Origin: JADGQM01 sp964441945
GTDB taxonomy: Bacteria; Desulfobacterota; Syntrophobacteria; Syntrophobacterales; Syntrophobacteraceae
Assembly (NCBI GenBank): GCA_964441945.1
Contig: CAYTWB010000010.1
Coordinates: 4,286-68,285, forward strand
Direction: 5' to 3'
DNA: 64,000 bases
Under the pieces are notes generated by a model. It was not told the DNA's origin. It ran no database searches and saw only the letters and a program-made list of their open reading frames with translations. The position numbers were made by a program, and so were the translations under genes. Positions 35,258 to 43,483 of the stretch are shown piece by piece. The stretch's first letter is position 1; each line of letters starts with the position of its first letter.

Positions 35258-36091
35258 ATGAACGAGAACCTCAAGATCACCATCTTGTGCGAGGACCAGG
35301 CCAGGATGGGATACAAGGACAAGATTTTCCTGGCCCAGCACGGTTTTTCTGTCATTGTCGAGGCTGATCGTCAGATATTGTTCGATACTGGAGCCACAGA
35401 CCTTTTTATGCACAATGCAGCGCTTTCGGGAATCGACCTGAAAAAAACCGACCTGATCGTACTAAGCCACGGCCACTGGGACCATGCCGACGGGCTTATG
35501 GCCCTCAACACGCGGATGGACAGGAGATTCAGCCTCCTGACCCACCCCGGGGCCTTTGTCGACCGCCACAAGGCAACGGGGGAGTACAACGGGATCGGCT
35601 GGCACCGGGAACAAATCGCTGAGAAGTTCAACTTGATCACGTCCGAAGCGCCTTATTGCATCGGCAAGGGTATCTATTTTTTGGGAGAAATCCCGCGCGC
35701 TAACGATTTTGAGGCCCAGACAACGAATTTCTACTTTGTGGACAACGGCGAGCTTTGGTCGGATTTCATCCTGGACGATTCGGCCCTGGCTATCGAAACC
35801 AAGTGGGGCATCGTGATTGTTGCAGGATGTTCCCACGCCGGTATCTGTAACATTGTGGAACACGCTCGCAAGGTCACGGGGCAAGAGCGGTTGCACACCG
35901 TTTTGGGCGGGTTTCACCTCCTGGCGAATCCGGTTCAAGTTGAAAGAACGATCGAATACTTCCAAGCCAACCACGTCGAGCATCTCTACCCGATGCACTG
36001 CACTGATCTCCCGGCCCTGTCCCGGTTTTATCAGGCCTTCGGAATCCGAAAATTGTGCGCCGGGGACTCGATCACAATCGATAATGGCTGA
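35258..36091 (+). CDS. Metallo-beta-lactamase-fold hydrolase
   Basis: 277 residues from ATG 35258, behind AAAGGAG. Zinc-binding motif HGHWDH (71-76) follows LIVLS; further ligands are likely in GCSHAGI, GGFHLL and PMHC near the C-terminus. The arrangement resembles the subgroup annotated as dihydropterin-aminobenzene-phosphate synthase-like MBL proteins, but the true substrate is not known. It precedes selD by 211 bases on the same strand, so a link to selenium or pterin metabolism is possible from context only. Confidence 0.82.
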   Translation: MNENLKITILCEDQARMGYKDKIFLAQHGFSVIVEADRQILFDTGATDLFMHNAALSGIDLKKTDLIVLSHGHWDHADGLMALNTRMDRRFSLLTHPGAFVDRHKATGEYNGIGWHREQIAEKFNLITSEAPYCIGKGIYFLGEIPRANDFEAQTTNFYFVDNGELWSDFILDDSALAIETKWGIVIVAGCSHAGICNIVEHARKVTGQERLHTVLGGFHLLANPVQVERTIEYFQANHVEHLYPMHCTDLPALSRFYQAFGIRKLCAGDSITIDNG

Positions 36092-36203
36092 TTTATGAGA
36101 CGATTTGGCCAACTAGGCGTCCTCCTGCGACGACTGGGGCTGCTTCGCCGAATCCGCCAACAGAATTACCGATGAGCTACCCGTTTACAAATGGAATCGG
36201 ATC

Positions 36204-36299
36204 ATGAATACTCGGGCCATGCTGCTCTTGACCGACAAGAATATTGGAGACATTATCCGGGCAATTCAGGGGATGGAAGCGCCCGTGGTACAGGAGTGA
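36204..36299 (+). CDS. Small ORF (31 codons) immediately before selD, possibly the end of a decayed gene
   Basis: ATG at 36204 reads to a TGA at 36297, three bases before the selD ATG, and its last codons supply the selD ribosome site (CAGGAG). The frame is also open upstream to 36117 after a TAG, with two Cys (SCDDWGC) and an otherwise ordinary composition, so it could be the remnant of a longer protein. Not recognised. Confidence 0.25.
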   Translation: MNTRAMLLLTDKNIGDIIRAIQGMEAPVVQE

Positions 36300-36302
36300 T
36301 CT

Positions 36303-37349
36303 ATGATGAATAAACCCGCACTGAAACTGACCCATACCGTAAACGGCGCTGGATGAGCGTCCAAACTTCCTCCAGGGGACCTGGACCGCGCACTGTGTGG
36401 ACTTGAACTTCCAACCGACGATCATGTCATCGTGGGATTGAAACAGGCTGATGACGCCGGGGTTTACCAGGTTTCCGAGGACCTGGCCCTGATCCAGACG
36501 GTGGATTTTTTCACTCCTGTGGTGGATGATCCCTACTGGTTCGGCCAGATTGCCGCAGCCAATGCGCTGAGCGATGTCTACGCCATGGGAGGAGTACCTA
36601 AAACAGCTATGAACCTGGTAGCCTTTCCCTTGAAGCAGATGGACCTTTCGGTGCTCAGACAGATCCTCCTGGGTGGGATCGACAAGATGAAGGAAGCCGG
36701 GGTAGTCCTGGTGGGAGGACATTCGGTGGAGGACAAGGAGCTCAAGTACGGTTTATCCGTTACCGGATTTATCCACCCCAAGCGGGTGCTGACGAAAAAA
36801 CACCTGGAGGACGGGGACCTTCTGATATTGACCAAACCCCTGGGTACCGGTATCGTCAATACCGCCATCAAGGCTGAACTGGCATCCCCGGAACTGGTAG
36901 AACGAGTCATCAGGATTATGGCGATGCTAAACCGGGAGGCCGCCCTGATCATGGGAAATTACCCTGTCCATGCCTGCACGGACATCACCGGGTTCGGCCT
37001 TCTGGGACATCTGGCGGAGATGGTGAGTGATTCCGGGCATGGTCTGCGGATTTTATCCAAAAACCTTCCCATCATTCTCGATGCTATAGAGTTTGCCGGC
37101 ATGGGGCTTATCCCGGCAGGGGCATACAGGAATCGCCAATTCAGAGAGGCTATCGTGTCTTTTTCTCCGGACGTGGATCAAAGCATACGGGATATCTGTT
37201 TCGACCCTCAGACATCGGGAGGATTGGCCATTTGTGTCGCAGGTGAGGCTGCGAATGATCTCTTGAAGGAACTCACCAACGCCGGTATCCGGGATGCGTC
37301 TATCATCGGGGAAGTCATCCCGAAAGAGGAACATATCTGGGTATTGTGA
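36303..37349 (+). CDS. selD: Selenide, water dikinase SelD, itself a selenoprotein
   Basis: 348 residues when the in-frame UGA at 36354-36356 (codon 18) is read as selenocysteine. Sec sits in NGAG-Sec-ASKLPPGDL, where E. coli SelD has its catalytic Cys17; a start at the second ATG (36306) makes it exactly residue 17. SelD makes selenophosphate from selenide and ATP. Family motifs follow: QTVDFFTPVVDDPYWFGQI, ANALSDVYAMGG, GGHSVEDKELKYGL, TDITGFGLLGH and FDPQTSGGL. CAGGAG precedes the start by 6 bases. A conventional call starting after the UGA (36432) would lose the active site. Confidence 0.93.
36354..36385 (+). promoter_or_regulatory. Selenocysteine UGA and candidate SECIS hairpin in selD
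   Basis: UGA at 36354-36356. TCCAGG (36371-36376) pairs exactly with CCTGGA (36380-36385) around a GGA loop about 21 bases after the UGA. Loop distance and G-rich loop are like the fdhA element, though the stem is short. Confidence 0.65.
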
Positions 37350-37455
37350 ATTCCAGTCGATAATATACATCCGTTTCCGTCGGTGCCTTGCTGGTCAACG
37401 AAGCTTCCGGGCAATACCGTGGGACCGACCTCTCTTAATTGCATTGGAGGATGAC

Positions 37456-38601
37456 GTGATCAAGCCTGTCTACCTGGATTATAATGGTACGACGCCCCAT
37501 GCTCCGGAAGTCGTAGAAGCTATGAGACCATTTCTGGAGACCGAGTTCGGCAACCCGTCCAGCAGTCACTGGTACGCTATAGCCCCCAAAAAGGCAGTGG
37601 AAAAAGCGCGTTCCCAGGTGGCTTCCATTCTGAATTGCGAGCCCCGTGAAGTATTTTTCACCAGTGGAGGCACCGAGTCGAACAACCATGCTATTCGAGG
37701 CACGGCCATGGCGCTTCGCCATAAGGGGAATCATATCATCACCTCATCTTTCGAACATCCGGCGGTGCTGGAAGTCTGTAGATACCTGGAAAGCAACGGC
37801 TTCATAACCACCTATCTTCCGGTAGGCAGCGACGGACTGGTGGACCCGTCGACCCTGGAGGAGGCGATCCGGCCCACTACGATCCTCATTACCATCATGC
37901 ATGCCAATAACGAAGTCGGTACCATCCAACCCATTGCGGAGATCGCGCGAATAGCCTGCGAAAAGGGCATCGTGATGCATACCGATGCCGCCCAGTCGGT
38001 GGGCAAAATACCTACGGATGTTCAGGCTTTGGGGGTGAACATGCTTTCGGTGGCCGCCCACAAGGTGTATGCTCCCAAAGGCATCGGGGCTCTCTATGTG
38101 CGTCCTCCACTGAAACCGGAAAAGTTCTGTTTCGGCGCCGGTCAGGAAATGGGCTGGCGTTCGGGCACCGAAAATGTCCTGGAGATTGTGGGTCTGGGCA
38201 AGGCCTGCGAGATCGCCGGCCGCGATCTGCGCACCAACGGCGAACACATGCAATTGTTGCGGGACCGACTGTATGAGGGACTCTGCAGCCGGTTGAGCGA
38301 TATCCGGTTGAACGGGCACCGCGATAAACGATTGCCCAACACGCTGAATATTTCCTTCAAAGGCATGGAGGCCAACCGCATTCTGGAAGAACTGGGTCTG
38401 GAGGTGGCTGCCTCCGCTGGTGCGGCATGTCATTCGGGGCGGACCGAAGTGTCTCATGTCCTGCGGGCCATGGACGTGCCGTTGGAATGGGCCATGGGAA
38501 CATTGCGGTTCAGTGTTGGCCGCATGACAACAGAGGAGGAAATCGATAAGGCGATTGGTGTAATCGTCCATGTGGTAACTAAGCTGCGCATGGAGCGCTG
38601 A
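37456..38601 (+). CDS. NifS/IscS-type cysteine desulfurase (probable selenium donor for SelD)
   Basis: 381 residues from GTG 37456, which follows GGAGG by five bases; a frame reaching 37294 overlaps selD and is unlikely. PLP enzyme of class V: SGGTESNNHAI, HTDAAQSVGKI, PLP lysine in VAAHKVYAPKG, catalytic Cys in AGAACHSGRTEVSHVL. It removes sulfur from cysteine or selenium from selenocysteine. Position 106 bases after selD suggests it supplies reduced selenium, as NifS-like proteins can; general Fe-S assembly is the alternative. No IscU gene is adjacent. Confidence 0.9.
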   Translation: MIKPVYLDYNGTTPHAPEVVEAMRPFLETEFGNPSSSHWYAIAPKKAVEKARSQVASILNCEPREVFFTSGGTESNNHAIRGTAMALRHKGNHIITSSFEHPAVLEVCRYLESNGFITTYLPVGSDGLVDPSTLEEAIRPTTILITIMHANNEVGTIQPIAEIARIACEKGIVMHTDAAQSVGKIPTDVQALGVNMLSVAAHKVYAPKGIGALYVRPPLKPEKFCFGAGQEMGWRSGTENVLEIVGLGKACEIAGRDLRTNGEHMQLLRDRLYEGLCSRLSDIRLNGHRDKRLPNTLNISFKGMEANRILEELGLEVAASAGAACHSGRTEVSHVLRAMDVPLEWAMGTLRFSVGRMTTEEEIDKAIGVIVHVVTKLRMER

Positions 38602-39138
38602 GTCCGAACCGCCATTCTTCCCAACGGTGCCAGGTCTCAATGACGAATGTGCCACACGTAATCAACCACCTCTCTGTGAATTTCCACCATTGTCAGCAGG
38701 GACTGCTCTGTACCCTCCACATCTGCGGGGCGATTATCCTCAACCACATGAGTAATATGTAAAGGGATAGGGGACTTATCCTTCGAAGCTTTCCTTGCCT
38801 TCAACCGGGATGGAGTAGGAGAGCCTTGTTGCAGCCTCCCATCTCAAACCTGGAGCATGGCATTGTGTCTTCAACACTCCCAATTGAGGTTGCATAGATA
38901 TTCTCACTGATGATCTCAAATCCTCATTGCCAATACCGATTTGACAAGCCGATGTCCCTTCGTAATAGTTGTCATGAAGTTCTCATACGCTGTTGGGGGT
39001 GTCTGTTATGGGCCGGTCCCCGACCTACAAGCGAAGCAGTATTCATCAGATGGCAGCGCGATGCATGGTCCCTCAACAGCATGATCTTTGCGGGCGGTCA
39101 GAGTACCGAGAAAATTGTTTTCTAAAAAGGAGAGTGTG
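38602..39138. other. Intergenic region after the NifS-like gene, with a candidate promoter for the ABC transporter
   Basis: 537 bases. Holds the promoter listed at 38941-38969 and a 68-codon open stretch on the minus strand (38637-38843) with no ATG near its start and no family match. I see no RNA gene or terminator with a T-run. Confidence 0.4.
38941..38969 (+). promoter_or_regulatory. Candidate sigma70 promoter upstream of the amino-acid-binding protein
   Basis: TTGACA (38941-38946), 17-base spacer, AATAGT (38964-38969). The -35 box is perfect and the -10 box weak. About 170 bases before the start codon. Confidence 0.45.
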
Positions 39139-40026
39139 ATGTCAGTGAAAAAGCAGCTGTTGGGTTTATTGTTCAGTATTTCCTTGTTTGCTCCGCTACT
39201 TCTTGCCATCCCGTCCCATGCTGAAAGCGTGCTGGCTAAAATCGAGCGCACGGGGCAGTTGACCGCGGGCGTCCGGGAGGATGTTCCGCCTTTTGCTTTC
39301 TATGACAAGAGTAGCAACTGGGTGGGTTTTTCGGTGGACATGGCCCAACGCCTGGGAGATGAACTGGGCAAGAAGTTCAACAAACCGATCCAAGTCGTCA
39401 AGAAGCCGGTCAACTCAAAGACCCGCATTCCGCTGGTGGTGAACGGGGAGATCGATATCGAGATCGGCACCACCACCATCACACTTGCACGCGAAGAGAC
39501 CATTGATTTCTCGCTGCCCTTCTTCATTACCGGTGCTAAATTTATTGTCCATAAGGAGAGCGGCATCAAAAATGTCGGCGATCTGGCGGGAAAGCGGGTT
39601 GGGGTCGCCCAGGGCACTCACCATGCCAAGAACCTTGAAATCGCCATGAGCAAGGGGCTGATCAAGTCGAAGTGCGAGGTTGTGCAATTTGAAGACCATG
39701 CGAAAGGATTTCTCGGCTTGACCCAGGGGAAAGTGGATGCTTACTTCACTGATGAAAGCCAGCTTTTCGGTCAAAAGAAGAAGGCTCCTAATCCCGGCGA
39801 CTGGGTGATTGTCGGTCCGTTTCTCTCGTATGAACCCTATGGTTTCATTCTACCTCAGAATGACTCGCCGTGGCGGGATTTTGTGAACACTTTCCTCGTT
39901 CGCATGATCAAGAGTGGTGAATTCTATAGGCTCTACGATAAATGGATGGGACCAAACAGCGAGGTTCCCATGCCGATGTCCGAAGACTACCAGTACTACC
40001 TGAAGGTGATCGCCTTCCCCGACTGA
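39139..40026 (+). CDS. Glutamate/aspartate-type ABC transporter substrate-binding protein
   Basis: 295 residues. ATG 39139 follows AAGGAGAG; signal peptide MSVKKQLLGLLFSISLF ... SHA. Type II solute-binding fold with RTGQLTAGVREDVPPFAFYD, GFSVDMAQRLGDEL, VNGEIDIEIGTTTIT and TIDFSLPFF, features of the GltI-like group that binds acidic or polar amino acids. A strong terminator follows, so it is probably expressed above the permeases. Confidence 0.92.
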   Translation: MSVKKQLLGLLFSISLFAPLLLAIPSHAESVLAKIERTGQLTAGVREDVPPFAFYDKSSNWVGFSVDMAQRLGDELGKKFNKPIQVVKKPVNSKTRIPLVVNGEIDIEIGTTTITLAREETIDFSLPFFITGAKFIVHKESGIKNVGDLAGKRVGVAQGTHHAKNLEIAMSKGLIKSKCEVVQFEDHAKGFLGLTQGKVDAYFTDESQLFGQKKKAPNPGDWVIVGPFLSYEPYGFILPQNDSPWRDFVNTFLVRMIKSGEFYRLYDKWMGPNSEVPMPMSEDYQYYLKVIAFPD

Positions 40027-40053
40027 GATCGACTGATCAAGGATTTACCCGTT

Positions 40054-40095
40054 GAGCGAAGGGGGCCTGTGTCCCCCCTTCGCTCACTCTTTTTT
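40054..40095 (+). terminator. Rho-independent terminator between the binding protein and the permeases
   Basis: GAGCGAAGGGGG (40054-40065) pairs perfectly with CCCCCTTCGCTC (40074-40085); TTTTTT at 40090-40095. Likely sets a high binding-protein to permease ratio. Confidence 0.88.
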
Positions 40096-40140
40096 GGGCG
40101 ATTGGCTGGAGCATGAGAGACTCAGGAGAGCGGTTGCTGA

Positions 40141-40863
40141 ATGCTGAATTATACTTTCGATTGGAGTGTTCTCTGGAGGGAGCCCTACGGTGAACTGCTC
40201 CTTAACGGGATTTTCACCACTATCCACCTTTCGCTTCTGGCATGGGGTCTTGCTCTTGTTGTGGGCATCCTGGTGGGTGTTGCGAGAGTCCTCCCCAACC
40301 GGCTCAGCAGGTCCATTGGCTTTTCTTACGTCCAGTTGTTCCGCAATATTCCTTTGCTGCTGCAGCTTTTCATCTGGTACTTTGCCTTTCCCCTCCTTCT
40401 TCCCCGGACGGCACAGAGCTGGCTCTACCGCAATGTGCCCGACCTTCCCTACTTCATGAGTGTCGTCGGACTTGGGCTTTACACCGCTTCACGGGTGGCG
40501 GAACAGGTTCGGGCAGGCCTGGCTTCCTGCCCATCGGGGCTTTATGAGGCTGCCTCCGCCATCGGCCTCAGCACCTATCATGCTTATCGCCTCGTGATCC
40601 TCCCGTATGCCCTCAGGATCATAATCCCTCCCTTTACGACGGAGTTCCTGACCTGTTTTAAGAACTCGGCCCTGGCCATGACCATCGGTGTCATGGAAAC
40701 CACCGGCGCTTCCTATCAGATTGATTCCTTTACCTATCACGGCCTGGAAACCACCACCGCCGCTTCGCTGGTCTATATTTCCATTACGCTTTCTGTAGTC
40801 CTGTTCATGTCCTGGGTGGAAAAGAGGGTGTGGGTTCACGGAATGATTGGCAGAAGGAGTTGA
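40141..40863 (+). CDS. Polar amino-acid ABC transporter permease (GltJ-like)
   Basis: 240 residues, five predicted membrane helices. HisM/GltJ motifs: GIFTTIHLSLLAW, FSYVQLFRNIPLLLQLFIWYF, and the EAA loop EAASAIGLSTYHAYRLVILPYALR that docks the ATPase. Also ends in a short positively charged tail. Reading overlaps the ribosome site of the next permease. Confidence 0.92.
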   Translation: MLNYTFDWSVLWREPYGELLLNGIFTTIHLSLLAWGLALVVGILVGVARVLPNRLSRSIGFSYVQLFRNIPLLLQLFIWYFAFPLLLPRTAQSWLYRNVPDLPYFMSVVGLGLYTASRVAEQVRAGLASCPSGLYEAASAIGLSTYHAYRLVILPYALRIIIPPFTTEFLTCFKNSALAMTIGVMETTGASYQIDSFTYHGLETTTAASLVYISITLSVVLFMSWVEKRVWVHGMIGRRS

Positions 40864-40870
40864 GCCGAAT

Positions 40871-41572
40871 TTGGATTGGAACGTAATCTCGAGGAATATC
40901 GAGTTCCTGGGCGGGGGGCTGGTGCTGACCTTCCAACTGGCCGCCATCAGTATCACAGGTGGGTTTCTGCTGGGCATCATTCTGGGGCTTGCCCGAACCT
41001 CAACACGAAAATGGATCTTTGCCCCGGCCACCCTCTATGTCAACCTGTTTCGCAGCCTGCCCCTTCTTCTTGTGATTTTCTGGTTCTACTTCCTGGCACC
41101 TTTCCTTATCGGCCGGTCCCTCGGGGATTTTCTTTCGGTGATCATCGCCTTCATTGCTTTCGAGGCAGCCTATTTTGCCGAAATTGTTCGCGCAGGGATC
41201 CAATCCATCCCCATGGGGCAACTGGAAGCAGGATATTCCGTCGGTCTCCGATATCATCAGATCATGTTTCATATTGTTCTTCCCCAGGCACTCAGAAATA
41301 TGATTGCCCCCATCGTTACACAGTGCGTAATCATCTTCCAGGACACATCTTTGGCCTATGTAATCGGTCTTAAAGAATTCTTGAGGCGCGTGAGCCTCAG
41401 CGATCAGCGGGAATTTCGATCGGTCGAGCTATACTTGTTTGCCGCCCTGGTCTACCTCGCGATATGTTCCATTGGGGCGGCCCTGAGCAGCCGTCTGGAA
41501 CGGAGCAAAAGCGACTATTCGAAACGATATGGAGGCCGAATCAAGAGAAGAGCTCTGGTGGCGGCACCATAA
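40871..41572 (+). CDS. Polar amino-acid ABC transporter permease (GltK-like)
   Basis: 233 residues from TTG 40871, 11 bases after AGAAGGAG, which itself lies at the end of the first permease gene; TTG 40847 is also open. Motifs LGGGLVLTFQLAAISITGGF, YVNLFRSLPLLLVIFWFYF, and EAA loop EAGYSVGLRYHQIMFHIVLPQALR. Pairs with the preceding permease as a heterodimer. No GltL/GlnQ-type ATPase gene follows: the next gene is on the opposite strand. Confidence 0.9.
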   Translation: MDWNVISRNIEFLGGGLVLTFQLAAISITGGFLLGIILGLARTSTRKWIFAPATLYVNLFRSLPLLLVIFWFYFLAPFLIGRSLGDFLSVIIAFIAFEAAYFAEIVRAGIQSIPMGQLEAGYSVGLRYHQIMFHIVLPQALRNMIAPIVTQCVIIFQDTSLAYVIGLKEFLRRVSLSDQREFRSVELYLFAALVYLAICSIGAALSSRLERSKSDYSKRYGGRIKRRALVAAP

Positions 41573-41623
41573 CCGGTCTACGTTTCCGGGGAGAAGGCGT
41601 CGCTTTTGAGAATACAGGCGGGT

Positions 41624-42406
41624 TCACTTATCATCAATCGCAAAAAACAGGCCACTCAGTTCCGCAGGGGGGAGATTGAGAAAGGCATTAAGTCCTTTCC
41701 CCAGGTTCCTTGCGGCCCTTGTGGATCGTCTCCAGCAGCCGAAATAGCTTCCTATAAGCCGGGGATTTCTTAGAATTGAAGCCAGAACCAGCAAGATCTT
41801 GACCTGCCCTCGGGCATTGCTGATCGCAGCGGGATCAAAATCGATCTCGTCTCGAAGTCCATCGCTGACAGCACGAAAAGAGAGGAAGGGCAAGTTCATC
41901 TGACGGCAAGACTCCGCCAGGAAATAGCTTTCCATATCCACGATTGCCGGGGTATTCTCATACTGCTTGCTCAGCGGCTCTTTGGGTGCAGACTGGTTCA
42001 CGGTAACCATCAGCATCCGTCGAATCCGCTGTGTATCACAGAATTGAGCCAGGCGGATCGGGATTTCCAGGACAATCCTCGATGCGGTCTCGCCATGAGA
42101 TCGCAAATCGAGTGAAGCAAAGACCTCCCCGAGACATACGTCTCCTACAACCAGGTCCTGCGTGAGGCTTCCGGCAAAACCCGAGGCGACGACGAGGTCC
42201 GGGCGCACCTTCCCGAGTATCCATCCCAGGGCCTCGATCATCCGGTCCCGGCCCATTCCAGTCTCAACCAGCAACAATTCTTTGCCTGGAACACGATGAA
42301 CCAGGCTTTTAAACGGATCTCGTGTCGAGAGGCCCCACGGACCCACAAGCTGTTTCATGCCCGCATATTCCTGGGGCAGGGCAAAGAGGAATACGATTCG
42401 GATCAT
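41624..42406 (-). CDS. Phosphorylase-superfamily nucleosidase, HpnG-like
   Basis: 260 residues from ATG 42406, whose ATGA overlaps the stop of the GDPD gene. Purine-nucleoside phosphorylase/MTAN fold: VETGMGRDRMIEALGWIL, VVASGFAGSL, IVDMESYFLAESC (nucleoside-contact Met-Glu) and RAVSDGL (Asp general acid). In hopanoid producers HpnG, of this family, removes adenine from adenosylhopane, the product of HpnH. Since hpnH is in the window, HpnG is plausible, but methylthioadenosine or adenosylhomocysteine nucleosidase cannot be excluded. Confidence 0.7.
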   Translation of the reverse strand: MIRIVFLFALPQEYAGMKQLVGPWGLSTRDPFKSLVHRVPGKELLLVETGMGRDRMIEALGWILGKVRPDLVVASGFAGSLTQDLVVGDVCLGEVFASLDLRSHGETASRIVLEIPIRLAQFCDTQRIRRMLMVTVNQSAPKEPLSKQYENTPAIVDMESYFLAESCRQMNLPFLSFRAVSDGLRDEIDFDPAAISNARGQVKILLVLASILRNPRLIGSYFGCWRRSTRAARNLGKGLNAFLNLPPAELSGLFFAIDDK

Positions 42407-43263
42407 GTATTGAGGGACTCTTTTTCTCTGCCGATGATCGGGCAAAGGAGCTGAGGAAAGTCCGTGAAGATTCCGCCCACCCCCTTCCTGACGAGGGACC
42501 GCATGCCGGCTTCGTCATTGACAACCCAGACGAGAACATGCTTGCCCTGTTCGCGCAGGATATGGATATCCGCCGTCTTCAGAGCGAAGAGGCGTGGATG
42601 ATAGCAATCAGCTTGCAGACTCTCCAGCAGTCTGGCAGGGTCCCAATGAGGCCGATCCACGAGGACTCCGGTCGGCAACGAAGGATTAGCAGCCTTTACC
42701 CGTTCCAGGTAACTGTGATTAAAAGATGAAATCAGAACGCGATTGGTCATATTCAACCTTTCTACCGCCTCAACCACCTTTTCGACTATCGTTTGGTGTC
42801 CGGCAATCCCTCGCAGGTCCTTGATCTCAACGTTGACATACCATTTGTGTGCGAGGGTGAACTGCAGTGCCTCCCGGAGGGTGGGTGCCGGTTCGCCTTC
42901 ATAATCCTTCAGCTCGTTCTCGGTTACCACACCCGCTGCAATTTGGCCGAAGGGGTCCATCGCCTTAAACCAGGAACCGAAATCCAAACGCCGAATCTCC
43001 TCGAGCGAAAACTCATGCACCAGCCAGGGCCGACGAGACGGGAAAACGCTTTCCACGTTTGATGTACGACTCAGGTCCTTGTCGTGAATGACAACCGGCT
43101 CCCCATCCGCCGTCATCACAACATCCAATTCCCACAGATCCGCACCGGACTGCAAAGCCTTGAGGGCAGCAGCCAGGGTGTTCTCCGGAGCGATGGAACG
43201 CGCCCCGCGGTGCGCGATGTTCAGGGTCCGGCCTTCAGAAATGCTGGAGAGCAGCGAGTGCAT
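42403..43263 (-). CDS. Glycerophosphodiester phosphodiesterase family protein
   Basis: 286 residues from ATG 43263 (GGAG 8 bases upstream); a GTG nine codons earlier is also open. GDPD TIM-barrel motifs: NIAHRGARSIAPENTLAA (His-Arg pair), WELDVVMTADGEPVVIHD (Glu-Asp-His catalytic set), and VNVEIKD. Hydrolyses glycerophosphodiesters to glycerol-3-phosphate and an alcohol. No signal peptide, so cytoplasmic. Coupled to the nucleosidase gene by a four-base overlap. Confidence 0.92.
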   Translation of the reverse strand: MHSLLSSISEGRTLNIAHRGARSIAPENTLAAALKALQSGADLWELDVVMTADGEPVVIHDKDLSRTSNVESVFPSRRPWLVHEFSLEEIRRLDFGSWFKAMDPFGQIAAGVVTENELKDYEGEPAPTLREALQFTLAHKWYVNVEIKDLRGIAGHQTIVEKVVEAVERLNMTNRVLISSFNHSYLERVKAANPSLPTGVLVDRPHWDPARLLESLQADCYHPRLFALKTADIHILREQGKHVLVWVVNDEAGMRSLVRKGVGGIFTDFPQLLCPIIGREKESLNT

Positions 43264-43483
43264 GGCACAGGCTCCATTGAGACAGGTCACATGGCGGAGT
43301 CTAGCACATAGGATATGGTCCAGGCAAAACCCTTATCACTCCCCTCTTTGCAGCGGTGGAAGTCCCTCAGCCTGCCGGCGGATTGAGAGTGACTTTTTGA
43401 TGATGTTGGTATAGAGAGGCAGCATCGAATTCCTTTGAAAACATGGTGCCTGCACCGCCGAGACTGGTTTAGGAGGAGCAACG

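Noticed and set aside
34101..36200. A tRNA-Sec gene (selC) near selD
   Set aside because: I looked for a T-arm and matching long acceptor stem; TTCGACCTC near 34755 has no partner stem. Not present here.
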